64,000 nt of DNA from Arthrobacter sp. Leaf137 (GTDB taxonomy: Bacteria; Actinomycetota; Actinomycetes; Actinomycetales; Micrococcaceae), in NCBI RefSeq assembly GCF_001423525.1, contig NZ_LMOI01000022.1, positions 1 through 64,000 of the forward strand, given 5' to 3'. Made by a program: the position numbers and the translations under genes. Each line of letters opens with the position of its first letter. Within the stretch, counting starts at the first letter, position 1. The notes under the pieces are model-generated. The model was not told where the DNA came from and made no database searches. It was given only the letters and a program-made list of their open reading frames with translations. Below, piece after piece: positions 41,930 through 51,645 of this stretch.

Positions 41930-43587
41930 CTGCAACCCTTGTTGCCAAGGACCTCTTCGGCGGCCACGGCCACCGCAGGCTTTTCGAAAATCTTTCCTTC
42001 ACTGTGGCCCCGGGAGACGTGGTGGGCGTGGTGGGCGCCAACGGTGCCGGGAAATCCACGCTGCTGCGCCTCCTCGCCGGCGTCGACCAGCCCCAGGGCG
42101 GCTCCGTCAGCCTGGCCCCCGCCGATGCCTTTGTGGGGTGGTTGCCGCAGGAACACGAGCGCGTGTCCGGCGAAACCGTGGCAGCCTACATCGGCCGCCG
42201 CACCGGCTGCACACAGGCAACCGCCGAAATGGAATCCGCCGCAGAAGCCCTGGGTGCGGGAGCTCCCGGCTCGGACGACGCCTACGCACGGGCCTTCGAC
42301 AGGTGGATGGCGTCGGGCGCCGCAGACCTGGACGAACGCATCCCGTCTGTCCTCGCCGACCTCGGCCTGGCAACGGGCGCCGACGCCCTGATGACCGGAC
42401 TGTCCGGTGGCCAGGCCGCCAGGGTTGCCCTGGCCGCGCTGCTGCTGAGCCGGTTCGACGTTGTGCTGCTGGACGAGCCCACCAATGACCTCGACCTTGC
42501 CGGGTTGGCCAAACTGGAAGACTTTGTCACCGGCCTGCGCGGCGGTGTGGTGCTGGTCAGCCATGACCGCGAGTTCCTGGCCCGCTGCGTCACCACCATT
42601 GTGGAACTGGATCTGGCCCAGAACGCCGTGGCGGTCTACGACGGCGGGTACGACGCCTTCCTCGAAGAGCGCGCCGTGGCTCGCCGGCACGCCCGCGAGA
42701 AATACGACGAATTCGCTGCCACGAAGGCGGACCTGGTTTCCCGTGCGCGGACCCAGCGTGAGTGGAGCTCCCAGGGCGTGCGGAACGCCATGAAGAAGAG
42801 CCCGGACAACGACAAGATCCGCCGGGCCGCGAGCGTGGAGTCCTCAGAAAAGCAGGCCCAGAAGGTCCGCCAGATGGAGTCCCGCATTGCCAGGCTGGAC
42901 GCGGTGGAAGAACCGCGGAAGGAGTGGCAGCTCCAGTTCAGCATCGGCCAGGCTCCCCGCTCCAGCGCCGTCGTGGCCACCCTGCGCAACGCAGTGGCAC
43001 GCCAGGGCAGCTTCACGCTGGGACCGGTCAGCCTCCAGCTCAACGGCGGCGAGCGCATCGGGATCACCGGGCCCAACGGTGCCGGGAAATCCACCCTCCT
43101 GCGCCTCCTGCTGGGAACCCAGGCACCGGACGACGGCGACGCGTCCATGGGTGCCACTGTCGCCGTCGGCGAGATTGACCAGGCCCGCGGGCTGCTGGAC
43201 GGCGGCTCGCCGCTGGGCGACGCCGTGGAAGCGGTCCTGGCCGACTGGAACAGCGCAGACGTCCGGACGCTCCTGGCAAAGTTCGGCCTGAAGGCGGACC
43301 ACACCTCACGGACCGTGGATTCCTTGTCTCCGGGGGAGCGGACCCGGGCGGCCCTGGCACTGCTCCAGGCGCGCGGTGTGAACCTGCTGGTGTTGGACGA
43401 ACCGACCAACCACCTCGACCTTCCGGCCATTGAGCAGCTGGAAGAGGCCCTTGAAAGCTACGACGGAGCCCTGCTGCTGGTCACCCACGACCGGCGGCTG
43501 TTGGAAAACGTCCGACTCGACTACCGGTGGCACCTCGAAAACGGCACGGTCCGGGAGCTCCACCACACTGCAGGCCAGGAGAAATAA
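41926..43587 (+). CDS. ABC-F family ATPase (possible ribosome-protection factor)
   Basis: A 553-residue soluble protein with two ABC ATPase domains and no membrane segment. NBD1: Walker A GANGAGKSTLLRL, signature LSGGQAARVAL, Walker B VVLLDEPTNDLDL. NBD2: GPNGAGKSTLLRL, LSPGERTRAALAL and LLVLDEPTNHLDL. The inter-domain linker (about 235-320) has REWSSQGVRNAMKKSPDNDK and is the part that reaches the ribosome in ABC-F proteins. It resembles actinobacterial TlrC/LmrC-like members more than EttA or Uup. The ATG at 41926 follows GAAAGGA and overlaps the leader ORF. Resistance to a drug is plausible but unproven. Confidence 0.9.
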   Translation: MTATLVAKDLFGGHGHRRLFENLSFTVAPGDVVGVVGANGAGKSTLLRLLAGVDQPQGGSVSLAPADAFVGWLPQEHERVSGETVAAYIGRRTGCTQATAEMESAAEALGAGAPGSDDAYARAFDRWMASGAADLDERIPSVLADLGLATGADALMTGLSGGQAARVALAALLLSRFDVVLLDEPTNDLDLAGLAKLEDFVTGLRGGVVLVSHDREFLARCVTTIVELDLAQNAVAVYDGGYDAFLEERAVARRHAREKYDEFAATKADLVSRARTQREWSSQGVRNAMKKSPDNDKIRRAASVESSEKQAQKVRQMESRIARLDAVEEPRKEWQLQFSIGQAPRSSAVVATLRNAVARQGSFTLGPVSLQLNGGERIGITGPNGAGKSTLLRLLLGTQAPDDGDASMGATVAVGEIDQARGLLDGGSPLGDAVEAVLADWNSADVRTLLAKFGLKADHTSRTVDSLSPGERTRAALALLQARGVNLLVLDEPTNHLDLPAIEQLEEALESYDGALLLVTHDRRLLENVRLDYRWHLENGTVRELHHTAGQEK

Positions 43588-43589
43588 GC

Positions 43590-45503
43590 ATGAGTATGGA
43601 CCGCGTGGCCTGGAGCTCGCTTTACAACATCAGCACCGCAAAGAGCGGCTCCAAGCCGTTCTCCAAGGAAACCCTGAAGCGGGTGCTGGCCTTCGCCGCC
43701 CCGCATAAGGGCAAGCTCATCGCCTTCGTGCTCGCTTCCATTGCGGCGGCTTTCCTGGCCGTGGCCACCCCGGTGCTCGCCGGCCAGGTGGTTGACGCCA
43801 TCATTGCCAAGTCAGCCACCGGGACCGTGATCTGGCTTGCCGTGCTGATCGCCATCGTGGCTGTGGGGGAGGCCGGCGTGGGGCTGCTGACCCGCTGGTT
43901 GTCGTCGACAATCGGCGAAGGCGTCATCGTGGACCTGCGCACCCGGGTGTTCGACCACGTGCAGCGCATGCCCATTGCCTTCTTTACGCGCACCCGGACG
44001 GGAGCGCTGGTCAGCCGGCTCAACAATGACGTTATCGGGGCGCAGTCCGCCTTCGCCGGCACCCTCTCCGGCGTAGTGAGCAACTCTGTGGCACTGGTCC
44101 TGACGCTGGCCGTAATGCTCAATACGTCGTGGCTGGTGACCGTGCTCGCCATGGTGCTGCTGCCGATCTTCCTTATCCCGGCCCGGCGCATGGGTTCCAA
44201 GCTGGCAGACCTGCGCCGGGAAGCCGCCGCACACAACGCCGCCATGGGCACCCAGATGACGGAGCGGTTCTCCGCGCCGGGTGCCACACTGGTCAAGCTG
44301 TTCGGCCGCCCGGATGAGGAATCCCGCGAGTTTGCTGCCCGCGCAGGCAGGGTCCGTGACATCGGCGTCCGCATGGCCATGCTGCAGTTCACCTTCGTCA
44401 CGGCCTTGACGCTGGTCTCCGCGCTCGCGCTGGCGCTGGTGTACGGACTGGGCGGCTGGCTTGCCCTGGGCGGCCAGTTGGCCCCCGGCGACGTGGTGGT
44501 CCTGGCGCTGCTCCTGACCCGGCTTTACGCCCCGCTCACGGCGCTGTCCAACGCCCGGGTGGAAGTCATGAGCGCGCTGGTCAGCTTCGAACGGGTGTTT
44601 GAAATCCTGGACCTGAAGCCGCTCATCCAGCAGAAGCCGGACGCTCTCCCGGTTCCGGCCGGGCCGGTGTCCGTTGAGTTCGACAACGTCCGCTTCGCGT
44701 ACCCGTCGGCGGACAAGGTCTCCCTGGCCTCGCTCGAAGAAGTCTCCACCCTGGACACCAGGGGCGGCGAGGAAGTGCTGCACGGTGTCAGCTTCCGGGT
44801 GGAGCCGGGCCAGACGGTGGCGCTGGTGGGTTCATCCGGCGCCGGCAAGTCCACTATCGCCCAGCTGCTGTCGCGGCTGTACGACGTCGACTCGGGCGCG
44901 GTGCGGCTGGGCGGCACCCTGCCGGGAACCGGGATGGATGTCCGGGACGCCACGTTCGATTCCCTCCGCGACACGCTGGGAATGGTCACCCAGGACGGCC
45001 ACCTGTTCCACGAAACCATCGCCTCGAACCTTCGGCTTGCGCGCCCGGACGCGACGGACGATGACATGTGGGACGTCCTTCGGCAAGCACGCCTGGAGAC
45101 GATGATCAGGTCGCTGCCGGACGGGCTGGAAACGGTGGTGGGGGAGCGCGGCTACAGGCTTTCCGGCGGTGAACGCCAGAGGCTGACCATCGCCCGGCTC
45201 CTTATCGCCCAGCCCCGGGTGGTGATCCTGGACGAAGCCACCGCCGCACTGGACTCCACGAGCGAAGCCGCTGTGCAAGCAGCCCTTGGCGCCGCCCTGG
45301 AGGGGAGGACCGCCGTGGTTATTGCGCACCGGCTGTCCACCGTCCGAGCGGCCGACGCCATCCTGGTGGTGGAGGGCGGCCAAATCGTGGAACGCGGGAC
45401 GCACACCGAGCTCCTGGCCGCCGGGGGCCGCTACGCGGAGCTGTACCGGACGCAGTTCGCCGAGGCCACCGCCGTTGCCGCAGAAGCCGTCCCCGAGCCC
45501 TAG
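43590..45503 (+). CDS. ABC exporter half-transporter (fused membrane and ATPase domains)
   Basis: A 637-residue type I ABC exporter. A six-helix membrane domain lies at about 35-330 (FVLASIAAAFLAVATPVLAG, RMPIAFFTRTRTGALVSRLN). The ATPase is at about 380-625: Walker A GSSGAGKSTIAQ, Q-loop VTQDGHLFHETI, signature YRLSGGERQRLTIAR, Walker B VVILDEATAALDS and switch His in IAHRLSTVR. It would work as a homodimer or with a partner. It begins two bases after the ABC-F gene, so the two share an operon and the leader control. Substrate unknown. Confidence 0.93.
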   Translation: MSMDRVAWSSLYNISTAKSGSKPFSKETLKRVLAFAAPHKGKLIAFVLASIAAAFLAVATPVLAGQVVDAIIAKSATGTVIWLAVLIAIVAVGEAGVGLLTRWLSSTIGEGVIVDLRTRVFDHVQRMPIAFFTRTRTGALVSRLNNDVIGAQSAFAGTLSGVVSNSVALVLTLAVMLNTSWLVTVLAMVLLPIFLIPARRMGSKLADLRREAAAHNAAMGTQMTERFSAPGATLVKLFGRPDEESREFAARAGRVRDIGVRMAMLQFTFVTALTLVSALALALVYGLGGWLALGGQLAPGDVVVLALLLTRLYAPLTALSNARVEVMSALVSFERVFEILDLKPLIQQKPDALPVPAGPVSVEFDNVRFAYPSADKVSLASLEEVSTLDTRGGEEVLHGVSFRVEPGQTVALVGSSGAGKSTIAQLLSRLYDVDSGAVRLGGTLPGTGMDVRDATFDSLRDTLGMVTQDGHLFHETIASNLRLARPDATDDDMWDVLRQARLETMIRSLPDGLETVVGERGYRLSGGERQRLTIARLLIAQPRVVILDEATAALDSTSEAAVQAALGAALEGRTAVVIAHRLSTVRAADAILVVEGGQIVERGTHTELLAAGGRYAELYRTQFAEATAVAAEAVPEP

Positions 45504-45517
45504 CAGCCCGTCCGGGA

Positions 45518-45997
45518 TTAAGGGCTCGGCGGGGTGGCACCGGGAGCGGCCAGCGCAGGCAGGATGTGGTCCGTCAGCAACGGTGCGAGGTCGCCCGGAA
45601 GCGGAGCGCCGGCACCCAGCCCGGAAGCTTCCGAACCAACGGCTTCCGAAACGGCTCCGTCCCGGCCGGCAAGGTCCAGCCAGCGGATCTCCGCAATCTC
45701 GGCTGAAGGATGGGCCTGCCACGTCCCTGGCGCCATGAACACCGTGGCCTCAATGTCCGTGTCGGCTTCGTTGGCGGCATCGGCAATCCATACCCCCATC
45801 AGCCGGAGCTGGCGAGGATCGATGACGATGCCCACTTCTTCCTCCAGCTCGCGGGCCGCCGCCTGCACGGCCGTCTCCCCGGGCTCCGGTTTGCCGCCAG
45901 GGTGCATGAACATGGTGGTGCCGCGTTTGCGGACGGTGAGGAGGCGGCCGGCGTCGTCAAAAACGCAGACGGCGGACACCACGATCCGGTGCTTCAT
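45518..45997 (-). CDS. NUDIX hydrolase
   Basis: A 159-residue pyrophosphohydrolase. The NUDIX box is complete: GGKPEPGETAVQAAARELEEEVGI, split here at residues about 34-57, with the REL-EE magnesium ligands. The N-terminus IVVSAVCVFDDAGRLLTVRK is typical of MutT-like proteins that clean up oxidised or unusual nucleotides. The ATG at 45997 overlaps the upstream DUF6314 stop by four bases (ATGA). The substrate cannot be predicted. Convergent with the ABC exporter gene. Confidence 0.93.
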   Translation of the reverse strand: MKHRIVVSAVCVFDDAGRLLTVRKRGTTMFMHPGGKPEPGETAVQAAARELEEEVGIVIDPRQLRLMGVWIADAANEADTDIEATVFMAPGTWQAHPSAEIAEIRWLDLAGRDGAVSEAVGSEASGLGAGAPLPGDLAPLLTDHILPALAAPGATPPSP

Positions 45998-46488
45998 GAG
46001 TCCCCATTCCGGGTCAGGTGCGAGGTCAGGAGCAGGTCCTTGTGAGGCCCGGCCACGTCCCAGCTGTAGCTGAACCGGTGCGGGCCCTCGAACGTGTAAG
46101 CCACGCTGTAGGTATCGGGATCGCACCAGTGGTTGTCCAGGTTGGCCTCCGGAGCGAAGCTCATGCGGTGGAACGGCCGCCCGTCCGGGAAAAAGACGTC
46201 CAGGGCGTCCGGCCGGCCGCTGGGCCTGAGCATGTAGTCGCGGGTGGCGGGGCCGGTGAAGGTGGGCCATCGCATGGTGCCTTCCTCGCGAAGGTCCAGG
46301 CCGGCGTCGGGCGTTGGCGTGAAAAGTACGACGCCGGAAAAGGTTCCGCGGGTGCCGGCCGCCCGGTCCAGCAGGTCCCGTTCGACGGTCCAGCGGCCGG
46401 GGCGTCCCGGTCCCACTGTCCCGTCCGGTGCACCGGCGGGGCCGAGCAGGTAGGCGCGAAGGTCGAACGCCGGGGACGCGAAATTCAA
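45994..46488 (-). CDS. DUF6314 protein
   Basis: A 164-residue soluble protein with a beta-barrel-like pattern: WTVERDLLDRAAGTRGTFSG, LREEGTMRWPTFTGPATRDY, FHRMSFAPEANLDNHWCDPD and YTFEGPHRFSYSWDVAGPHK. I assign it to DUF6314, whose members are often next to NUDIX genes; the fold looks lipocalin-like with HWC-DPD-Y as conserved polar residues. No activity is known. Its gene overlaps the NUDIX gene and begins just downstream of tRNA-Arg on the same strand. Confidence 0.78.
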   Translation of the reverse strand: MNFASPAFDLRAYLLGPAGAPDGTVGPGRPGRWTVERDLLDRAAGTRGTFSGVVLFTPTPDAGLDLREEGTMRWPTFTGPATRDYMLRPSGRPDALDVFFPDGRPFHRMSFAPEANLDNHWCDPDTYSVAYTFEGPHRFSYSWDVAGPHKDLLLTSHLTRNGDS

Positions 46489-46489
46489 G

Positions 46490-46562
46490 TGCCCTCGATT
46501 GGAATCGAACCAACGACACCGGCTTTAGGAGAGCCGTGCTCTATCCACTGAGCTACGAGGGC
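46490..46562 (-). tRNA. tRNA-Arg (anticodon CCT)
   Basis: On the minus strand it reads GCCCTCG (acceptor), GTAGCTCAGTGGAT D-arm, CGGCT-CTCCTAA-AGCCG anticodon arm (CCT), GGTTCGATTCC T-arm, and CGAGGGC acceptor, then discriminator A. It is 73 nt, with all stems paired and no encoded CCA. It reads AGG codons, which are rare in this GC-rich genome. Confidence 0.97.
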
Positions 46563-46645
46563 AGGCATCCTGGGGATCGGCGGCGCCGGTCCGGACGGAC
46601 ACGCATACCAGCATACAAGGTACAGAGCCGTACTACGCTCAAGGC

Positions 46646-47404
46646 ATGAGTCCTGCCCCGTCGGCCGCTCCCGCTGCCACCTTCATACCGGACACAGCGT
46701 CCACCCGGCAGTACATCGGCGCGTGGTCCGTCCTGAGCGTTCTCCAGTACTTCGCGGCGGAGGCCGCCGTGGTCATGGCTTGGGCCGGTCCGCGCCCCTA
46801 CGACCTGCGCACCGGCTACATCAGCGACCTTGGCGCGCTGAACTGCGGTATCTACGATGGCCGCCAGGTGTGTTCGCCGTTGAACTGGCTGATGAATGCC
46901 TCGTTCGTGGTGCAGGGGCTGGGGATGCTGCTGGGCGCGGTGCTGCTGACGTCCGGGCTGCTGTGCGTCGCCGCCCGTTCCGGAGCCCGGGTTGAGCCGG
47001 TCCGGCGCAGGCCATGGTTCGCGGCGGCCGCGGTGCGGGTGCTGACGGCAGCGGCAGGGACGGGAACCGTGGTGGTGGGGCTCGTCCCGGAGGACGCCGG
47101 CTCCGGTTGGCACTTCGTCGGTGCCGTCACGTACTTCCTCACCGGCGCCGCGGCGCTGCTGGTGCTGGGCTTCCTGTGGCTGCGGAAGGCCCGCATGGCC
47201 TGGTTCCTCCTGGCCTGCGGGGCCGTCTCCCTGGCGGCGCTGGCAACCGGCGGCCTGACCGGAATGGATGTTCCCGAACCAGGGACCCTGGAACGGCTGA
47301 TGGGCTATCCGGTCACGGTGGGCATGGCAACCGCGGGCATCGTCATTGCACGGCGGGTCCACAGGCACCGGAAAAGCCTACGGGCTTCATCGATTGCTCC
47401 GTAA
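46646..47404 (+). CDS. DUF998 membrane protein
   Basis: A 252-residue integral membrane protein with about six helices. The DUF998 pattern is visible: YISDLGALNCG, SPLNWLMNASFVVQGLGMLLGAV, GLVPEDAGSGWHFVGAVTYFLTG. The N-terminal 20 residues are Ala/Pro/Ser-rich. The transported or sensed molecule is unknown. The ATG at 46646 is preferred. It is divergent from tRNA-Arg, and its 3' end carries half of a long hairpin shared with the convergent gene. Confidence 0.85.
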   Translation: MSPAPSAAPAATFIPDTASTRQYIGAWSVLSVLQYFAAEAAVVMAWAGPRPYDLRTGYISDLGALNCGIYDGRQVCSPLNWLMNASFVVQGLGMLLGAVLLTSGLLCVAARSGARVEPVRRRPWFAAAAVRVLTAAAGTGTVVVGLVPEDAGSGWHFVGAVTYFLTGAAALLVLGFLWLRKARMAWFLLACGAVSLAALATGGLTGMDVPEPGTLERLMGYPVTVGMATAGIVIARRVHRHRKSLRASSIAP

Positions 47405-47443
47405 CTGCCGTTTCGGGTGTCCAAAAGGGCAGCTACGGAGCAA
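47394..47443. terminator. Long hairpin between convergent genes
   Basis: TTGCTCCGTA-a-CTGCC and GGCAG-c-TACGGAGCAA form a 15-bp stem with one mismatched pair, around an 18-nt loop. It overlaps the end of the DUF998 gene and can act on both strands. There is no clear T run. Confidence 0.6.
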
Positions 47444-47452
47444 CGGAGGGGC

Positions 47453-48088
47453 TCAGGCGGCCGTCGCTGCCTTCCGCTTCCGCGTCCCGATAACCACCGC
47501 GGCAGCGCCGGCCAGGAGGCTCAGGACCAGCAGCACCCAGCCCGCCACCGTGAGGCCGGACGCGAGGGCCACCTGGCCGGCGTCGGGAGCATCCGGCCCC
47601 ATCAGAGCGTCAATCGCCACGTTGGCCCACAGCCGGACCACGACGAACAGCATCGGCAGGGCCCACAGCACCCAGCGCAGGGTCTTCTTGGCCACATTGG
47701 TGCCGATGAGCAGCAGCCAGGTGAAGCCGAAGATCAGCGGGAACAGGATGCCGGCGGTCTTATGGACGTAGTTGAGCTGGCCGCGCGCGTCGTCATTCAT
47801 GGCGCCGCGCAGATCCTCGATGTACGCCGGATCGAAGCCGCCCACCAGGGAGTCAGGCATGGGTTTGTCGACAGAGAGCTGGGTGAGCTGGTCCATGGTC
47901 AGCAGGTGCAGGTACCAGAACAGGAACAGGCTGGCCACCACACCGGCGATCAGGATGAGGTTGCTGTTGTTCTGCGCTTTCTCGGGCGTGCGCGCGGTAG
48001 TGGGGTTCACCACCGGCGGGAGATGGTGCTGCGGCACGGCAGCCTTTGCACCGTGCTTCTTGATCCGCTGGGCAGGGGTTTTGGCCAT
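47453..48088 (-). CDS. Hypothetical four-helix membrane protein
   Basis: A 211-residue protein I do not recognise. The N-terminus is basic (MAKTPAQRIKKHGAK). Helices lie at about 48-66 (LILIAGVVASLFLFWYLHL), 115-135, 140-160 and 180-200. An extracellular loop between helix 1 and 2 has MDQLTQLSVDKPMPDSLVGG and DPAYIEDLRGAMNDD. The tail is RKRKAATAA. The ATG at 48088 is chosen because upstream codons look non-coding. Divergent from the IMPase-family gene with 32 nt between the starts. Confidence 0.75.
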   Translation of the reverse strand: MAKTPAQRIKKHGAKAAVPQHHLPPVVNPTTARTPEKAQNNSNLILIAGVVASLFLFWYLHLLTMDQLTQLSVDKPMPDSLVGGFDPAYIEDLRGAMNDDARGQLNYVHKTAGILFPLIFGFTWLLLIGTNVAKKTLRWVLWALPMLFVVVRLWANVAIDALMGPDAPDAGQVALASGLTVAGWVLLVLSLLAGAAAVVIGTRKRKAATAA

Positions 48089-48120
48089 GGCTCCATTATT
48101 CCGCCCCATAGACTGAAGCC

Positions 48121-48951
48121 ATGACCATTGGCCGACACAGCGCAGCTGTACTTGATCCTGCACTGGACGACTACCAACTGGCTGCGGCACTGGTCCGCGA
48201 AGCCGGGCAACTGGCGCTCCTCATGCGGATGGCAGGACTGCAGTCCCGGCAGAAGACTTCCGTTTCCGACGTAGTGACGGCCGCGGACCACGCTGCGGAG
48301 GAATACGTCCTCTCCCAGCTGCAGCGGTGCCGGCCCGGGGACGGCATCCTGGGCGAAGAAGGCGCCTCCGTGCAGGGCAGCAGCGGCCGCACCTGGGTCA
48401 TCGACCCCGTGGACGGCACCTACAACTTCCTGCACGGCTCCACGTACTGGTGCTCGGCCATTGCGCTCAAGGATGAGCATGACGTCCAGTTGGGGGCCAT
48501 CTTCCAGCCTGAGGAGGACAAGTTGTGGCTGGGCGGCAGCGACCGGCAGGCCACGCTGAACGGCGACACCATCACCGTGTACGGCGACAACCACGGGGAA
48601 CGCAACGCCACCCCGGCCGCCCAACTGGGCGCCGCCACGTACATCCACCCCAATTGGCTGATGGACCCGCTCTGCGCCATGCCCTGGCACGCAGCGGCAA
48701 CCTCCGCCGCGGCGCTGCGCATGCTCGGATCCGGCTCCTGCGACCTGGGCAGGGTGGCGGACGGGCAGCTCGGCTGCTGGTTCCAGCACAGCTGCCCCGA
48801 ATGGGACTGGCTGCCCGGCAAGGCAATTGTCCGCGCCGCCGGCGGCGCCGTTGACACCGTGCAGGTCAACGGCCTGGAGTGGTTCATGGCCGGGGGCACG
48901 ACGGCGGTGCGCGAGTTGCGTGCCGCGCTCGAATCAGGCTCGGTAGCGTAA
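48121..48951 (+). CDS. Inositol monophosphatase-family phosphatase
   Basis: A 276-residue magnesium-dependent phosphatase. Metal sites are seen in ILGEEG (Glu), IDPVDGTYNFLHG and CPEWDWLPGKAIVRAAGG. SVSDVVTAADHAAEEYV is the typical N-terminal motif. It could act on inositol phosphate, histidinol phosphate or 3'-phosphoadenosine phosphate; sequence alone does not decide. The inositol operon lies 7.5 kb downstream but no direct link is evident. The ATG at 48121 is used. Confidence 0.9.
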   Translation: MTIGRHSAAVLDPALDDYQLAAALVREAGQLALLMRMAGLQSRQKTSVSDVVTAADHAAEEYVLSQLQRCRPGDGILGEEGASVQGSSGRTWVIDPVDGTYNFLHGSTYWCSAIALKDEHDVQLGAIFQPEEDKLWLGGSDRQATLNGDTITVYGDNHGERNATPAAQLGAATYIHPNWLMDPLCAMPWHAAATSAAALRMLGSGSCDLGRVADGQLGCWFQHSCPEWDWLPGKAIVRAAGGAVDTVQVNGLEWFMAGGTTAVRELRAALESGSVA

Positions 48952-49030
48952 GCCGTTCCAGGCTCTCCGGGGCACGTCATCCACAGGCCGGGAGTGGGTG
49001 TCGGTCCCACCGCCTAGACTTGTAGGCACC

Positions 49031-51550
49031 ATGGATATGTTGTTTGACCCGTACTCTGACGGACCGTTCAAGGCCGCCCCCGCATCTGCCACCCACACAA
49101 GGACCCGTTCCGACGGGGTGGCCACCGCGGCCGGGCCCGGTGGTTCGGCGTCCGGCGGCCATGCCGCTGACGAGCACGCAGGGCAGCACCAGTCCGGGCA
49201 GCATCACGGCAGGCGCCTGGATCCCGCCAAGCTGACGGAGGGCCTGAATCCCCAGCAGGAGGAAGCGGTCAAGCACGCCGGAACGGCACTGCTGATCGTT
49301 GCCGGTGCAGGCTCGGGCAAGACCCGTGTGCTCAGTAACCGGATCGCCTACCTCATCGCCACCGGGCGTGCCCACCACGGCGAAATCCTGGCGATCACCT
49401 TCACCAACAAGGCCGCCGCGGAAATGCGGGAACGGATCGAAGCGCTGGTGGGCGGCCGCGCCAAGATCATGTGGATCTCCACGTTCCACTCCTCCTGCGT
49501 CCGCATCCTCCGCCAGGAGGCCGCCAACGTGGGCCTGAAATCCAACTTCTCCATCTACGATGCGGCGGACTCGCTGCGCCTGGTCACCCAGGTGTCCAAG
49601 GCCCTGGACCTGGACCCCAAGAAGTTTGCGCCCAAAGCCATCCAGCACAAGATTTCGGCGTTGAAGAACGAGCTCATCGACGCCGATTCCTACGCCTCGG
49701 ACGCCAACTATAACGACCCCTTCGAGCAGGCCGTCGCCGAGGTCTACAAGGGGTACACCCAGCGGCTGCGCCAGGCCAACGCCATGGACTTTGACGACCT
49801 CATCGCCGAGACCGTTTACATGTTCCGGGCCTTCCCGGCGCTCGCGGAGTCCTACCGGCGGAGGTTCCGCCACGTCCTGGTGGACGAATACCAGGACACC
49901 AACCACGCCCAGTACGCACTGGTCCGCGAAATCGTGGGGGAGGGCCCCGGCGCCTCGGAACTGACCGTAGTGGGCGACTCGGACCAGTCCATCTATGCCT
50001 TCCGCGGGGCAGACATCCGCAACATCGTGGAGTTCGAAAAGGACTACCCCGAGGCGCGCACCATCAAGCTGGAGCAGAACTACCGCTCCACGCAAAACAT
50101 CCTCAGCGCCGCCAACTCGGTGATCTCCCGCAACCCCAACCGCCCTGAAAAGCGGTTGTGGACGGCCGAGGGCGAAGGCCACAAGATCATCGGCTACGTG
50201 GGCGAAAACGAACACGACGAAGCCCAGTTCATCGCGAAGGAAATCGACCGGCTACAGGACGAGGACAACCTCCGCCCCGGTGACGTTGCCATTTTCTACC
50301 GCACCAACGCCCAGTCACGCTCCATTGAGGATGTCCTGGTGCGCGTGGGGTTGCCGTACAAGGTGGTGGGCGGCACCCGCTTCTACGAGCGCAAGGAAAT
50401 CAAGGACGCCCTCGCCTACCTGCGCGTCCTGGTCAACCCGGACGACGACGTCAACCTCCGGCGGGTGCTCAACGAACCAAAGCGCGGCATCGGCGACCGC
50501 GCCGAAGGGGCAGTCGCGGCGCTCGCCAGCCGTGAGCGGATTTCCTTCATGGCCGCTGCCCGCCGCGCCGAGCAGGCTCCCGCCATGGCCACCCGCTCCG
50601 TCAACGCGGTCCTGGGCTTCGTGAAGCTCCTGGACGACCTCGCCGAGGTAGCGGCCGGTTCCGGTGCTGCCGCCGCCCTCGAAGCAGTCCTGGAACAGAC
50701 CGGCTACCTCGCCGGCCTGCGTTCCAGCACCGACCCCCAGGACGAGTCCAGGGTGGAGAACCTCGCCGAACTCGTGGCCGTGGTCCGCGAGTACGAACAG
50801 GAGAACCCTGAAGGATCGTTGGGAGCGTTCCTGGAGCAGGTGTCGCTGGTGGCTGATGCCGACCAGATCCCCGATGCCCCCGGCGCCGACATTGACGCCG
50901 CCGTCGCGGAAGCCAAGCGGCTGGGCGTGGTGACCCTCATGACGCTGCACACTGCCAAGGGCCTTGAGTTCCCCGTGGTGTTCCTGACCGGCATGGAGCA
51001 CGGCCTGTTCCCGCACCAGCGGTCCGCCACTGATCCGAAGGAACTGGCCGAAGAACGCCGGCTGGCCTACGTGGGACTGACCCGGGCCCGCAAACGCCTC
51101 TACGTAACGCGCTCCGAAGTCCGCAACATGTGGGGCCAGAGCCAATACAACCCGGCAAGCCAGTTCCTTGAGGAAATCCCATCGGAACTGCTGGAGTGGA
51201 AGCGCGAGGGTACCAGCCGGCAGGCTGCCTGGGGCGGGGGATCGATCAGTTCCGGCCGCTACAGCGGCTCCTTCTGGGGTGCGGGCACTTCCCGCGGCGC
51301 CGCCGCCGATCCTTCGGCAGGATTCAACGGCGACGTTCCCGCGGCCATCGCCCGGAACAGGGTCCAGCCGCAGAAGGAAATTATCGCCGTCAACGTGGGG
51401 GACAAGGTCAACCACACCAGCTTCGGCAATGGAACCGTCCTGGCGCTTGAGGGTGCCGGTGACAAGACCGTGGCGAAGGTGAAGTTCGACGTCGGCGAGA
51501 AACGCCTGCTGCTGCGTTACGCTCCGCTGACCAAGGTCGAGGTCCAGTAG
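49031..51550 (+). CDS. pcrA: ATP-dependent DNA helicase UvrD/PcrA
   Basis: An 839-residue SF1A helicase for repair and replication-fork clearing. Motif I is VAGAGSGKTRVLSNR, motif II VLVDEYQDTNHAQY, motif III VGDSDQSIYAFRGAD, motif IV QNYRSTQNIL, motif V/VI MTLHTAKGLEFPVVFLTGME and LAYVGLTRARKRLYV. An N-terminal extension of about 60 residues is His- and Gly-rich (GHAADEHAGQHQSGQHHG). The C-terminal part (VGDKVNHTSFGNGTVLAL) is the Tudor-like domain of PcrA that contacts RNA polymerase. The ATG at 49031 is used; its ribosome binding site is weak. Confidence 0.96.
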   Translation: MDMLFDPYSDGPFKAAPASATHTRTRSDGVATAAGPGGSASGGHAADEHAGQHQSGQHHGRRLDPAKLTEGLNPQQEEAVKHAGTALLIVAGAGSGKTRVLSNRIAYLIATGRAHHGEILAITFTNKAAAEMRERIEALVGGRAKIMWISTFHSSCVRILRQEAANVGLKSNFSIYDAADSLRLVTQVSKALDLDPKKFAPKAIQHKISALKNELIDADSYASDANYNDPFEQAVAEVYKGYTQRLRQANAMDFDDLIAETVYMFRAFPALAESYRRRFRHVLVDEYQDTNHAQYALVREIVGEGPGASELTVVGDSDQSIYAFRGADIRNIVEFEKDYPEARTIKLEQNYRSTQNILSAANSVISRNPNRPEKRLWTAEGEGHKIIGYVGENEHDEAQFIAKEIDRLQDEDNLRPGDVAIFYRTNAQSRSIEDVLVRVGLPYKVVGGTRFYERKEIKDALAYLRVLVNPDDDVNLRRVLNEPKRGIGDRAEGAVAALASRERISFMAAARRAEQAPAMATRSVNAVLGFVKLLDDLAEVAAGSGAAAALEAVLEQTGYLAGLRSSTDPQDESRVENLAELVAVVREYEQENPEGSLGAFLEQVSLVADADQIPDAPGADIDAAVAEAKRLGVVTLMTLHTAKGLEFPVVFLTGMEHGLFPHQRSATDPKELAEERRLAYVGLTRARKRLYVTRSEVRNMWGQSQYNPASQFLEEIPSELLEWKREGTSRQAAWGGGSISSGRYSGSFWGAGTSRGAAADPSAGFNGDVPAAIARNRVQPQKEIIAVNVGDKVNHTSFGNGTVLALEGAGDKTVAKVKFDVGEKRLLLRYAPLTKVEVQ

Positions 51551-51645
51551 CCCGGGCGATGTCCGCCGACCCCCGCAGCGGCTGCCGCCGACGTCGAGGA
51601 AGGTGTGCTCCCGCCGTCGTCCGCCTGATTCCGCCATGGAGCATA